From NCBI GenBank assembly GCA_033238645.1, contig BQXR01000004.1, positions 1 to 64,000 on the forward strand: 64,000 nt of DNA. The letters run 5' to 3'. The notes beneath the pieces are model-generated. The model was given only the letters and a program-made list of their open reading frames with translations, was not told the origin of the DNA and ran no database searches. Source of the DNA: Thiomicrorhabdus sp033238645 (GTDB lineage Bacteria; Pseudomonadota; Gammaproteobacteria; Thiomicrospirales; Thiomicrospiraceae). A program made the translations under genes and the position numbers. Positions 17,110 through 25,866 of this stretch are shown in pieces; the first letter of the stretch is position 1; the number at the start of each line of letters is the position of its first letter.

Positions 17110-19395
17110 CTACGATATCTTTTTGCTTTGATCGGTATCACTACCATAATATTCATAGTAGCCACCGTAGGCGTCACTATTTTTCTTGGCTTTTTCAAGG
17201 TCAACCTGGCTTAAGACAATGCCTTTAATCGGTACATTATGCTGTAGCAGTTGCCCTACACCTTTAACCACCTGAGGTTTATGGGTTGATTCTGAACGTA
17301 CCACATAAATAATACCGTCTGCAAGCTGAGACAGAATAAAGGCATCACTAACTGCATGCACGGGCGCTGAATCTATAATAATTCGGTCGTATTTTTCTGA
17401 AAGCTGCTGAATGAGCGCTTTGAACTTAGGCGATGACAGTAGTTCAAGCGGATTAGGGGGTACAACGCCCGCAATAATGGTGTCGATACCCCCGTATAAA
17501 GATAAAGTTGCTTCTTCAACGGTAACCGTACCTGCAATAAGGTTGGCTAAACCTGGCGTACCCGCGGGTAACTTAAGATTTTTAGCGACGGTAGGTCGTC
17601 GCATATCTGCCTCTATCAATAGAACCTTCTCCATCTCTCCCAGTGCATCGGCTAAATTAATGGCTACGGTACTTTTGCCCTCTTTTGGCAGGGATGATGT
17701 GATAAGTATGATTTTTTGAGAGTGGTCAATACCGCTGAGTATCACACCCGTACGAATTGTTTTTAAACTCTCGGTAAACATGCGGTCTGTTGATTCATGA
17801 TAGAGCTGTGATGCATTTTCACCCGCCTTTAACTTTATTTGAGGCACGATACCTAATACAGGCAGGTTAAGCTTAGTTTCAATCTCTTCTATACTTTTAA
17901 AGGTATTATTCAGGGCATTCAGCAATAAGGTAAGGAAGACAGCAAACATACCCGCTAATAGGCCTGAAATAACCACAATCAGACCTTTTTTAGGCTTTGC
18001 AGCTTCGACGGGAGTTACTGCGGGATCAACCACTCGTGCATTAGTCACCTGAAGATCGACCGTTGCACTGGTCTCTTTTAAGCGATTCATAAAAGTTTCG
18101 TACAACACTCGGTTAGATGATACCTCACGTTGAAAAGCGCGTAACTGATACTCTCTACGTGAAATTGAACGAATCTCTGCTTTATTGTCTGATACAGACC
18201 TTTTTAGAGACCTGACACTGGTCTTAGCAATTTGATAATCACTCGCTATACCTGCGACAATTTGCTCTACTTGAGTTTTTAAACTAGAACGCGCAGCCGT
18301 TAGATCACTTGCTGCGGCCATCATATCTGGATGTAAGCGACCATAGCGTTTTGATAACTCTTCTACTTTGGCTTTGGCACGAGCCTCTTCGGCTTTAAAG
18401 GTTTGAATGAGTGGGTGCTTTAATACTGCTGGAATAGAGGCTAACTTTTGCCACTCATCGGATGAGATAGATTGTACTTGCTGATACTGACTTTTTGCCT
18501 TAGACAGGTCACCCCTTGCCTCAACTAGTCGTTCACTAATCGCGGCCAGTTCTTTGGCCGAAACGGTGGTAATACCGTTAACATCTATCAGTTGCTCACG
18601 ATCCTTAAAGGCTTGCAGCTTGTCTTCTGACTGCTGAAGTACATTACGTAGCTCTTCGACACGTTCTGTCATCCAATTGGTGGCGGTGTTGGAGATCTCT
18701 ATCGCAGCCTCAAACTGGCTTTTAATATAGTGCTCGCCCATTTTATTGGCGGCCAAAGCGGCCAATACAGGATCATGCATCTCTACACTAATTTTAACCA
18801 ATTGACTCTTTTTAAGAGGTGAAATGGTGACTTGTTTCATAAACTGACGTACAACGACATCTAATATTTCAGCTTCTGTAAGTGCTTTATCGTCTGCCAT
18901 ATCTGAGGGTGTTGTACCAGGCAGTAGATCGGTAATGGAAAAATCTGAGAGGAGTGACTTTATATCAATCAGAGGTGCATCTTGTTGGCGAGGGTCAAAC
19001 TCTTTATGCGTTGTTAAGTTAAGTGCTTTAACGACTCTTTCTGCCAGAGCACGAGACTTTAATAACTCGAACTGTGTCTGCAGGTACTCACTACTACCGC
19101 CATCGAGACCATAAACTTGCTCTATAGAGACCACTTGTGACTGTTTTTGCTCGATTAGCAGGGTCGCTGTAGCACGATAGGTCGGTATGATATTTAACAC
19201 AATCAATACAGCAAGCAGCATGACTGCAAATACAATACTTATAATGCTCCATTTTTTTTGCCAAACCATTTTAAACAGCGGTAACAGATCAATGACATCT
19301 CTATTTTGCGGATTTTGTTGGCCTAGCTGAGATGGCTGCTTTGGAGGGCTTATTGTATTGTTAGGCATATTGTTGGCTATTTCACTATTGGACAT
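17110..19395 (-). CDS. wzc: Polysaccharide co-polymerase / tyrosine autokinase
   Basis: This inner-membrane protein controls chain length and export by cycles of autophosphorylation. The 761-aa chain contains an N-terminal Wzz domain with a first membrane helix near residues 50-70, a long periplasmic coiled-coil region (about 220-420), a second membrane helix near 475-495 and a cytoplasmic BY-kinase domain with Walker A SSLPKEGKST (about 566), Walker A' LLIEADMRRP and Walker B IIIDSAPV. The C-terminus carries a tyrosine cluster (YGGYYEYYG). Its start shares one base with the wza stop (TAATG). It is the type that fuses both functions in one chain. Confidence 0.94.
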   Translation of the reverse strand: MSNSEIANNMPNNTISPPKQPSQLGQQNPQNRDVIDLLPLFKMVWQKKWSIISIVFAVMLLAVLIVLNIIPTYRATATLLIEQKQSQVVSIEQVYGLDGGSSEYLQTQFELLKSRALAERVVKALNLTTHKEFDPRQQDAPLIDIKSLLSDFSITDLLPGTTPSDMADDKALTEAEILDVVVRQFMKQVTISPLKKSQLVKISVEMHDPVLAALAANKMGEHYIKSQFEAAIEISNTATNWMTERVEELRNVLQQSEDKLQAFKDREQLIDVNGITTVSAKELAAISERLVEARGDLSKAKSQYQQVQSISSDEWQKLASIPAVLKHPLIQTFKAEEARAKAKVEELSKRYGRLHPDMMAAASDLTAARSSLKTQVEQIVAGIASDYQIAKTSVRSLKRSVSDNKAEIRSISRREYQLRAFQREVSSNRVLYETFMNRLKETSATVDLQVTNARVVDPAVTPVEAAKPKKGLIVVISGLLAGMFAVFLTLLLNALNNTFKSIEEIETKLNLPVLGIVPQIKLKAGENASQLYHESTDRMFTESLKTIRTGVILSGIDHSQKIILITSSLPKEGKSTVAINLADALGEMEKVLLIEADMRRPTVAKNLKLPAGTPGLANLIAGTVTVEEATLSLYGGIDTIIAGVVPPNPLELLSSPKFKALIQQLSEKYDRIIIDSAPVHAVSDAFILSQLADGIIYVVRSESTHKPQVVKGVGQLLQHNVPIKGIVLSQVDLEKAKKNSDAYGGYYEYYGSDTDQSKKIS

Positions 19396-19943
19396 TAGAA
19401 GAACCCTTGATCTATGGTGACAATATCACCTGCCATCACTAGGGCTTCCATATCAACCTTTTGAGGTTTTTTTGTAAGATCCTCTTCTCGGATAATCATC
19501 ATACGTTTTTTTGAGGCACGTTCGGTTAAACCACCTGCTAAAGCAACTGCTCGCCTAACGGTTAAGCCGGGTTGAAATGAGTAGCCACCTGGCTTTTCAA
19601 CTTCGCCACTGATATAGAATTGCCTGTATTCGTGCACACTGACGTTAATTCTTGGCTTGACGAGATAGTCGCCTAGAAGTGCAGTATAGATGAATTCCTG
19701 TAACTCTACTGCAGTAAGACCTTGCGCTTTAACATTGCCTATAAATGGATAGGAGAATGCCCCAGATTCATTTAATCGAATTGAGTCAAAACTAAGGTCG
19801 GGCTCTGCATAGACACTAATGGTGATTACATCGCCAGAAGAGAGTTTATATGAGCTGTTCTGACTAACCGTTGCGCTAGAGAGCGCAACATTAGAGAACA
19901 ATAAAAAAGAGAACATGATTACGAGGAGCTGAACATTATTCAT
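19395..19943 (-). CDS. wza: Polysaccharide export protein (Wza-like)
   Basis: This would form or contribute to the outer-membrane export channel. The 182-aa protein has a signal peptide (about 1-24), the Poly_export domain (YKLSSGDVITISVYAEPDLS) and one SLBB domain (FYISGEVEKPGGYSFQPGLTVRRAVALAGG). It is short compared with E. coli Wza (379 aa) and lacks both the lipobox Cys and the C-terminal membrane helix, so the beta-barrel protein encoded just upstream may supply the outer-membrane pore. It precedes wzc with a one-base overlap. Confidence 0.9.
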   Translation of the reverse strand: MNNVQLLVIMFSFLLFSNVALSSATVSQNSSYKLSSGDVITISVYAEPDLSFDSIRLNESGAFSYPFIGNVKAQGLTAVELQEFIYTALLGDYLVKPRINVSVHEYRQFYISGEVEKPGGYSFQPGLTVRRAVALAGGLTERASKKRMMIIREEDLTKKPQKVDMEALVMAGDIVTIDQGFF

Positions 19944-19972
19944 TATGAATGAAGAACCTTTGACTTAAAGCC

Positions 19973-21115
19973 CTACAGACTTAGATTGACGCTGAAGATA
20001 ATTTTATTACGTGTAAACTTTTGAGCAAGCGTATCTGAATCTTGGTCACTATACTGATAATCTAAACCCACATCCATCCAGCGTTCTACTGCATATTTAA
20101 GACCAACAGAGGCACTGTTCAACGTATCTGTTCGTGTTGATGAGTACTCTTTAGAGGTACTCGATAAGGATAACTGACTGCCAATGCCGCTTGCCCAAGC
20201 ATGCTGCCAAGCAACACCACTGGTTCTGTTATTAACTGAGTTAGCCCCTAGACTCCCTTCTTCAATCATCTGCTTGGTATTAAAGGTGATAACAGAGTAG
20301 CTTAATGGCGTCCAATCGATAGAGACTTCCCAGTTTGAAAGAGTTGCGCTATTAGTACCAACTGCATCGAAATCTTTGGTCTCTTTACCAATTTTTGCAC
20401 GACCTGTTGTTTTAGCAGTTGCGTCCCAACGGGCACCGACCAACATAGCGGTGTTTGTACTGTCTAAGGCATCATTACTAGTATAGTCATTTTGCGAGCT
20501 TTTAGCTTCAGCAACTAGCCTGGTCTTTGGTGACACTCTATACACAAATGCAAGATCAACCGCATTTGTATCGCGTTCTAAATCAAGGTTTAAACCATCA
20601 TCAGATCGCATTTGCACGGCGTTAAAACCAAGCTCAACATTGAAGCTTGCTGTATCAGCGCCATAAACATACAAACCATTTAAGTTAGCCATATTCTGCA
20701 TACTTGAACCACCCACAACATTTATCGCATCAATACTTTGCGTTTTTGTATAGCTAAGACTCAGATCTAATGCGTTTCGTACATCAAATTCCATCTCTGC
20801 GGTTGCATTAATGGATTGATTGGTTAGGTTAGTAACATTTGTAGCGTGATTAAGCTGATGATCTAGTGCATAACTTAGTTCATACAGACCTTTATTACCT
20901 TCAAAACCCAAAACAAAATTTGGCTTTATCGCTGTTACCCAACCTTCTACTGCGACATTGCTTGCTCGAAGGTTGTCATCAAATGCTTCTGTTACTTCAA
21001 TAGTGGGTACAAAGTACATACCATTTACATCAATTGGGTTTGGATCTAAAGCGAATACACTTCCACTCGCAGAAGCAAGAAGAACTGCGAGCTTAATTTT
21101 ATTTTGAATTTTCAT
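19973..21115 (-). CDS. Outer-membrane beta-barrel protein of exopolysaccharide cluster
   Basis: This protein has a signal peptide (MKIQNKIKLAVLLASASGSVFA) followed by a mature region with alternating polar/hydrophobic strands throughout and a C-terminal aromatic-hydrophobic end (KIIFSVNLSL), the hallmarks of an outer-membrane barrel. It resembles the group of barrels accompanying exopolysaccharide export in Gamma- and Betaproteobacteria (EpsL/VpsM-like). I start it at the ATG at 21115; a longer frame from a TTG adds only five residues before the signal peptide. It is likely the outer-membrane secretion pore or its partner. Family assignment is by topology. Confidence 0.75.
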   Translation of the reverse strand: MKIQNKIKLAVLLASASGSVFALDPNPIDVNGMYFVPTIEVTEAFDDNLRASNVAVEGWVTAIKPNFVLGFEGNKGLYELSYALDHQLNHATNVTNLTNQSINATAEMEFDVRNALDLSLSYTKTQSIDAINVVGGSSMQNMANLNGLYVYGADTASFNVELGFNAVQMRSDDGLNLDLERDTNAVDLAFVYRVSPKTRLVAEAKSSQNDYTSNDALDSTNTAMLVGARWDATAKTTGRAKIGKETKDFDAVGTNSATLSNWEVSIDWTPLSYSVITFNTKQMIEEGSLGANSVNNRTSGVAWQHAWASGIGSQLSLSSTSKEYSSTRTDTLNSASVGLKYAVERWMDVGLDYQYSDQDSDTLAQKFTRNKIIFSVNLSL

Positions 21116-21199
21116 AACATACCTACACAAGTACTTCTCAGGATAACCCCGAGAAGTGGATATTTAATTTAATCAGTTAGAAATTAATTTAGAAAAAAA

Positions 21200-21694
21200 T
21201 TAATTTGGACTCGATGAACCACCGCCACCAGGGGGAGCTGGTATCGCACGGGCAAAAGCTGGAATAGCAAGTTCACGAACCGCTAAACCAGGATTGTCTT
21301 GTAGACCACGCGCACCCGCTCTACCTGGGCCTGCTGCGGTAGGTGCTATATTAATCATTGCAGCCGCAATGGTTGCAATCGCACCTGGTGCGGCGATCAT
21401 TGCTGCATCACCAAACTGTGCTGCTAACACAGGATGAGCTTTAGCAGCGGCGGCTAGAACATTGATTACAGCAGCATCATCTTCTGAGTTTGCTGCAACT
21501 AATTCAGCGACCTTATCAACAAGTTCGGTACAAGTACTGCCAGCATCACAAGAGATTGCTGCAACTTCATTTGCCTGAGTTTCAGTTAAGCTTACGCCAT
21601 TAGCTTGCAGCGCGTCTAGCGTTGCTTGATCGGCACTAGCTGACATTGACATAACACCAGCGATCAATGCAATTGTTGTTATCATTTTACGCAT
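21200..21694 (-). CDS. Small exported Ala-rich protein of unknown function
   Basis: I do not recognise this 164-aa protein. It has a clear signal peptide (MRKMITTIALIAGVMSMSASA), a helical acidic middle with two cysteines 7 residues apart (SCDAGSTC), an Ala-rich hydrophobic stretch at about 75-115 (AAMIAAPGAIATIAAAMINIA), and a low-complexity Pro/Gly/Ser tail (APPGGGGSSSPN). It is the first gene of the exopolysaccharide operon, about 85 bp before the barrel gene, with a good ribosome site (AGGAG) ahead of the ATG. Position and export signal suggest a secreted matrix or biofilm component; this is inference only. Confidence 0.75.
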   Translation of the reverse strand: MRKMITTIALIAGVMSMSASADQATLDALQANGVSLTETQANEVAAISCDAGSTCTELVDKVAELVAANSEDDAAVINVLAAAAKAHPVLAAQFGDAAMIAAPGAIATIAAAMINIAPTAAGPGRAGARGLQDNPGLAVRELAIPAFARAIPAPPGGGGSSSPN

Positions 21695-21784
21695 ATTAAA
21701 AGACTCCTAATTTTTTACACATTAAATCCACAACCAATAGTGGAATTGGTTCGGGGTAGTATTTTACCATTTATTTCAACAGGA

Positions 21785-21876
21785 TAACTAACAACTTTAG
21801 TTAGAAACCAACCTAAAATAGCACCACCGGCTCTACGTACTCTGCATTATACAGGTTATACAGGCAGTACAGGTAG
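21785..21876 (-). promoter_or_regulatory. Putative promoter/operator region of the exopolysaccharide operon
   Basis: On the minus strand a perfect TATAAT lies at 21851-21846, about 150 bp upstream of the first gene. Just upstream are three tandem 9-mers (plus strand TACAGGTTA, TACAGGCAG, TACAGGTAG at 21850-21876), replacing a normal -35. Downstream, at 21785-21803, is a palindrome with 7-bp arms, TAACTAA-caact-TTAGTTA. The pattern suggests an activator-dependent promoter and a repressor or activator site. No ops/JUMPstart element is seen. Confidence 0.4.
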
Positions 21877-22006
21877 TAACATTTACTTATCTTCGCCCAA
21901 AATTGATTGTACTCAAGTAGATTGCAACAAACCAGCAGATACCTCACTTAATTCACTTACAGACTTTGCGGATATAAACCCTAAACAAATACTACACTAA
22001 ACACCT

Positions 22007-22929
22007 CTTGAATTCGGATAATAAGTGCAACAGATCCTAAGCTGCTAATAAATCAACAGCTTCTCTTAAAAAAACTCAATAGGTTGTTTTCCGCCTCGTG
22101 TTTTTCAAGGCCGACTATTGAGTCTATTCATGACATATTGAATCTCTTCTTCACTCACGTCATTAAAGCCTGTGCCCTTCGGAAAGCATTGCTGAATTAG
22201 CCCATTGGTATTTTCGCTTATACCTCTTTCCTAGGAGCTGTAGGGATGCACAAAATAGATCTCCAGCTTTAGCGCCTTTGATACTCGCTCATGCTCTGCA
22301 AATTCTAATCCATTATCGTAGGTGATGGTTTTAATCTGATCTTTCAATGGCATTAAAGCCGTAATAGCCCTATCCGCAAGCTCGAAAGCATTTTTACCGT
22401 TCAGCGCTACAATCAGTGTATAGAGCGTTTTTCCCTCCACGATAGTGTAAATGGCGCATGAAGGTGTACTGCTCACCGCCCATTGGCTTTATCTTCGGCT
22501 ACAAAAAATAAATACTGTCATGATGAAGCTTAACCTTTCGGTACTCTTCTAGGTAAATGCATACTTGTTCTGGACTGAGCTCTTATCGAATCAGTTTTTC
22601 AATATCTGCTTTCACCTTGTGGATCAGCTTTATAATTTTAAGGGCTGTTTTACACCGTTTTAGAGCAAGCTCACCTGCTTGTTTCGGCCTATAGCCTTTC
22701 TTGCCTGTATTCTGCTTAATTTCTCTTGTTATGATGGACTGATGCCGCCTTAGCTCAGTTGAAATCCCTTTAGTACTCATTCCTGTTTTCAAATAAGCTT
22801 TTATTTGTATCGTTCTTCTATGGTCAACTGTTTATAGGTCATATGCAATCTCCTGCGGTAAGAAAAGGGCACTCTATTTTAGTTGGCCTTTTTCTTAAAA
22901 GTTAATTGCACTTATTACTCGAATTCAAG
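22007..22929 (-). mobile_element. Decayed IS30-family insertion sequence
   Basis: Inverted ends face each other: CTTGAATTCG then TAATAAGTGCAA at 22007-22030 and the same on the other strand at 22929-22906, differing only at two central bases. Between them are pieces of an IS30 transposase. The 923-bp length is below the usual 1.05 kb or so, so some internal sequence is missing. It separates the exopolysaccharide operon promoter from the divergent O-antigen ligase gene. Confidence 0.85.
22094..22842 (-). pseudogene. IS30-family transposase, multiple frameshifts and stops
   Basis: The N-terminal part begins MTYKQLTIEERY at 22842 and is broken by a missing base near 22805; the next frame continues IKAYLKTGMSTKGIS with the HTH_38 domain and stops at 22583. 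The catalytic region reads ALMPLKDQIKTITYDNGLEF (the second Asp of the DDE triad) and HPYSS, where the invariant Trp codon has become TAG (about 22233). Beyond it the sequence still reads ERGISENTNGLIQQCFPKG, including the last Glu, then LNSRP before another stop. At least four lesions make it non-functional. Confidence 0.9.
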
Positions 22930-22973
22930 CCTAAAGGAATTACAGTTTTCTGTAAAAAGAGTACTTAAAGCCT

Positions 22974-23023
22974 CCAGAATCCATCCCTTCGGGGCCGAGG
23001 GTCACACCCTCTCAGGATACTGG
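22974..23023 (+). ncRNA. Candidate structured RNA: three-way junction upstream of the ligase gene
   Basis: The 50-nt stretch folds on paper into a closed three-way junction. The outer stem pairs CCAGAATCC (22974-22982) with GGATACTGG (23015-23023), with one A-A mismatch. Inside are a CCC-TTCG-GGG tetraloop hairpin (22985-22994) and a perfect GAGGGT-CAC-ACCCTC hairpin (22997-23011). A TATAAT-like box follows at about 23060, so it may lie upstream of, or within, the leader of the gene at 23112. It matches no riboswitch family that I can recall. Confidence 0.4.
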
Positions 23024-23111
23024 GTGAATTTAAACTATGCGGAAAGTCGCTTATTGTTTATAATGCTGAACATTCAACCAACGATTATAGAGCCTTTTCT
23101 GGAATAACAAA

Positions 23112-24455
23112 ATGTACCAAACATCTTCACGTTTAGAACAATTTATTGTTGTAGGTTTACTGGCCTCGGTCTTTTTAATGCCTTTGCCGCTTGGCAGTAA
23201 TCGTGACTGGTCGACAACTCTTTTGGTATTGTTAATCGGAAGTTTTGCATTTTTATGGGGCATTAGCTTAATCCGTAATAATCGTGAACCAAAACCACTA
23301 CATACTGGTAGCCTGATCATGTTCGGCCTCCTAGCGTTTACGCAGATTTGGGTGGCCAGCCAGTGGCTTTTTAATATAACAGCCAACCCTGGCGCTACCT
23401 TTCAATACTTAATGTTGGGTATTAGCTATAGCCTTCTGTTTGTTATGATTTTAGGCCTATTTAATACCCGTAAACGATTAACCGCCCTACTTTCTGTACT
23501 CATTATCAGTGGAGCCTTTCAGGCTTTTTATGGTTCTGCGATGGTCTTATCAGGCATTGAATGGCTTTTTGGCACTCCTAAAGAGAGCTATTTTGGAAAA
23601 GCAACAGGGACATTTGTTAACCGAAATCATCTAGCCGGTTATTTGGAGATGACCATTGCAATTGGCATAGGATTAATGCTGGCATTGCGTGAAGATAAGC
23701 CCTTTCGCTGGATTAATATTTTAGAACTGCTGCTTAGCCCTAAAGCCCGTATTCGTATGGCACTGATTATTATGGTCATTGGCTTGGTCATGACTCAATC
23801 GCGCATGGGAAATACGGCTTTCTTTGCCAGCCTTATGATCGTCGGTGCTATTTTCATTTTAACCACCCCTAAGAACCGACTTAGAAACAGCCTGATCCTA
23901 GTGAGTTTCATCATTATTGATATGATCGTTATCAGCCAATATTTTGGTTTAGAGAGACTTCAAGATAGGTTGGTCAACACTCAAGTAAGCATCTCTCAAG
24001 AGGAGGGAAAACTAACTTTTGACATTAATGATTTGCGCGGGCTCGCTTTTACAAACTCTATTCCGCTAGCACTGGAGAAGCCTTTTACGGGACAAGGTGC
24101 AGGCAGTTATGAAGTTGTGTTTATGGGGCACGCAGGGCCTAACTTTGGTGGACACTTTGACCATGCGCATAATGATTATCTGCAATTTTGGATTGAATTT
24201 GGATTGATTGGCAGCTTACCACTGGCAAGCTTTGCACTGATGGCGTTTTTCTTTGCCTTTAAAGCGCTAAAAACTAAAAGATCAACCTATCGGAGTGGTG
24301 TTGGCTTTGGGGCAGTCATGGCGATTCTCGCGATCATAATTCACTCATCAACAGATTTCAATCTACAAATACCTGCGAATGCCGCTACCTTTGTGATTGT
24401 TTGCGCCATTGCTGTTTTGGCAAATACCCACCGCCGATCTAAAAGAGTGAATTAA
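23112..24455 (+). CDS. O-antigen ligase/polymerase family membrane protein (WaaL/Wzy-like)
   Basis: This 447-aa protein has about eleven hydrophobic segments and the Wzy_C domain: an EKPFTGQGAGSYEVVF loop, then FDHAHNDYLQFWIEFGLIG, with the His that is conserved in O-antigen ligases. The extended periplasmic region contains FGKATGTFVNRNHLAGYLEM, a motif shared by ligase-like proteins with an NRNH sequence. It is transcribed divergently from the exopolysaccharide operon, separated by the IS30 remnant. It may be the ligase for the locus at the right of the window or a second polymerase for the first cluster; sequence cannot decide. Confidence 0.82.
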   Translation: MYQTSSRLEQFIVVGLLASVFLMPLPLGSNRDWSTTLLVLLIGSFAFLWGISLIRNNREPKPLHTGSLIMFGLLAFTQIWVASQWLFNITANPGATFQYLMLGISYSLLFVMILGLFNTRKRLTALLSVLIISGAFQAFYGSAMVLSGIEWLFGTPKESYFGKATGTFVNRNHLAGYLEMTIAIGIGLMLALREDKPFRWINILELLLSPKARIRMALIIMVIGLVMTQSRMGNTAFFASLMIVGAIFILTTPKNRLRNSLILVSFIIIDMIVISQYFGLERLQDRLVNTQVSISQEEGKLTFDINDLRGLAFTNSIPLALEKPFTGQGAGSYEVVFMGHAGPNFGGHFDHAHNDYLQFWIEFGLIGSLPLASFALMAFFFAFKALKTKRSTYRSGVGFGAVMAILAIIIHSSTDFNLQIPANAATFVIVCAIAVLANTHRRSKRVN

Positions 24456-24576
24456 AGGTTCAGAGCAGTACCTTTCCGACCTTCTATCCATTAGCTCTAT
24501 TACAAAATACTGACGATATTAATAGAGACCCTTGCACTCAAAAGACATAAGCAGAATAGACAGCTTAAATTTTAGG

Positions 24577-24622
24577 CAAAAAAAAACCAGGCCTCAAAAC
24601 AGATTACTGCTTGAGGATCCTG
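24577..24622 (-). terminator. Rho-independent terminator after tRNA-Asn
   Basis: On the minus strand a stem CCAGG-at-CCTCAA pairs with TTGAGG-CCTGG around a 15-base loop and is followed by a run of nine T. It lies 12 bp after the tRNA 3' end. Confidence 0.85.
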
Positions 24623-24633
24623 GCTTTAGAATA

Positions 24634-24709
24634 TGGCTCCCGATTCAGGACTCGAACCTGAGACATACGGATTAACAGTCCGGTGTTCTACCAACTGAAC
24701 TAATCGGGA
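24634..24709 (-). tRNA. tRNA-Asn (anticodon GTT)
   Basis: The 76-nt gene has a seven-pair acceptor stem (TCCCGAT with ATCGGGA), a D-arm with AGTTCAGTTGGTAGA, the anticodon loop CTGTTAA containing GTT, a T-arm GGTTCGAGTCC and an encoded CCA end. It stands alone between two plus-strand genes and has its own promoter and terminator. Confidence 0.97.
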
Positions 24710-24747
24710 ATTATCAAAACAAACTCGTTGTTCGTTTGATGTGGCGT

Positions 24748-24775
24748 ATTATAGGGAAAATATTTAAAGCCGCAA
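24748..24775 (-). promoter_or_regulatory. Promoter of tRNA-Asn
   Basis: On the minus strand TTGCGG (24775-24770) and a perfect TATAAT (24753-24748) are 16 bp apart, about 38 bp upstream of the mature tRNA 5' end. This is a normal sigma-70 layout for a tRNA gene. Confidence 0.75.
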
Positions 24776-24996
24776 GGCTTTTTTTCAAAATTAATAACTT
24801 TTTTTACCCCCCCTGCTCAGAATAGTATTTTCAAGTGTAAAAATAGCCCCTTACCTTGTGTATAGCCGCTTATTCATGCTTTAAAACAAGTCCCCCTGTT
24901 AATACCCGTAAAATAGCGCATTTAAAAACAATCTTATATTAGAATAGGAAAACATTATTTCTATCTAACATCTAATGAACAATGAGACTACATACT
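24776..24996. other. AT-rich intergenic region before galU
   Basis: Apart from a C7 run at 24807-24813 and general AT-richness, I see no clear promoter, hairpin or reading frame. A promoter for galU-pgi-ugd-manB should lie here, but no convincing -35/-10 pair stands out. Confidence 0.4.
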
Positions 24997-25866
24997 ATGA
25001 AAAAGGTTGTGATACCTGTTGCGGGACTTGGAACTCGCTTTTTACCTGCCACTAAGGCGATTCCAAAAGAGATGATCACCTTAGTCGATCAACCCCTCAT
25101 TCAGTATGTAGTTCAAGAGGCCGTTAAAGCTGGATTTACTGATATCATTCTGGTTACACACTCCTCAAAGCAAGCGATTGAAAATCACTTCGATCATCAT
25201 TTTGAACTTGAAACGACTTTAGCGCGTAAAAAGAAAACAGCTTTGCTTGAAAAACTTCGTAACATTGTTCCTATGGATATCAACATTATCTCTGTACGCC
25301 AGCCTGAACCCCTTGGACTAGGCCATGCCGTTCTATGTGCAGCACCCGTAATTGGTAGCGAAGATTTTGCTGTTATGCTGCCTGACGTTATTTTAAATAC
25401 TGATTCCGCTGATTTAAAAAACATGGTCGATGCTTTTGCTTATAGAAAGCAGAGTCAGATCATGGTGGAACCTGTCCCACATAGTGAAGTCAATAAATAT
25501 GGTATTGCAGATTGCTGTGGCAAGACACTACAGGCTACTCAATCAAAACCTATGCAGGGAATTATTGAGAAGCCTAATCCAGAAGATGCACCATCTGATT
25601 TAGCCGTTACAGGTCGATATATATTATCTAATAAGGTTTTAGAGCTTCTTAAAAGCACCCCCAAGGGTGCAGGAAATGAGATTCAATTAACAGATGCCAT
25701 TGCTGAATTGATTAAAGTTGAAGGTGTTCAGGCCTATTGTCTCGCTGGTAGTAGCTATGATTGTGGTGATAAGCTTGGCTATCTAAAAGCAACGGTACAA
25801 TTTGCCATGGCTCATCCAGAGCTAAGTAAAGAGTTTACCCACTGGTTAAAAGAGTTTATAAAATGA
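24997..25866 (+). CDS. galU: UTP-glucose-1-phosphate uridylyltransferase
   Basis: This enzyme makes UDP-glucose from glucose-1-phosphate and UTP. The sequence opens KKVVIPVAGLGTRFLPATKAIPKEM, the signature of GalU, and includes QPEPLGLGHAV, the IIEKPNPEDAPSDLAVTGRYI sugar-binding region and GSSYDCGDKLGYLKA near the C-terminus. I use the ATG at 24997, because it begins directly at the conserved KKVVIP; an in-frame ATG five codons upstream lacks a ribosome site. The 289-aa protein overlaps pgi by 4 bp (ATGA). It feeds both galE and ugd. Confidence 0.95.
   Translation: MKKVVIPVAGLGTRFLPATKAIPKEMITLVDQPLIQYVVQEAVKAGFTDIILVTHSSKQAIENHFDHHFELETTLARKKKTALLEKLRNIVPMDINIISVRQPEPLGLGHAVLCAAPVIGSEDFAVMLPDVILNTDSADLKNMVDAFAYRKQSQIMVEPVPHSEVNKYGIADCCGKTLQATQSKPMQGIIEKPNPEDAPSDLAVTGRYILSNKVLELLKSTPKGAGNEIQLTDAIAELIKVEGVQAYCLAGSSYDCGDKLGYLKATVQFAMAHPELSKEFTHWLKEFIK

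Noticed and set aside
21695..22006. ops/JUMPstart element for RfaH
   Set aside because: The nearest match (GGTGGTGCTA) differs at several core positions.
22974..23023. c-di-GMP (GEMM) riboswitch
   Set aside because: An AAAGCCTCC segment is reminiscent, but the conserved GEMM core and tetraloop receptor are absent and the pairing scheme is different.
23051..23386. 111-aa minus-strand frame over the start of the ligase-like gene
   Set aside because: It is antisense to a well-supported membrane protein gene, has no recognisable domain and no ribosome site.
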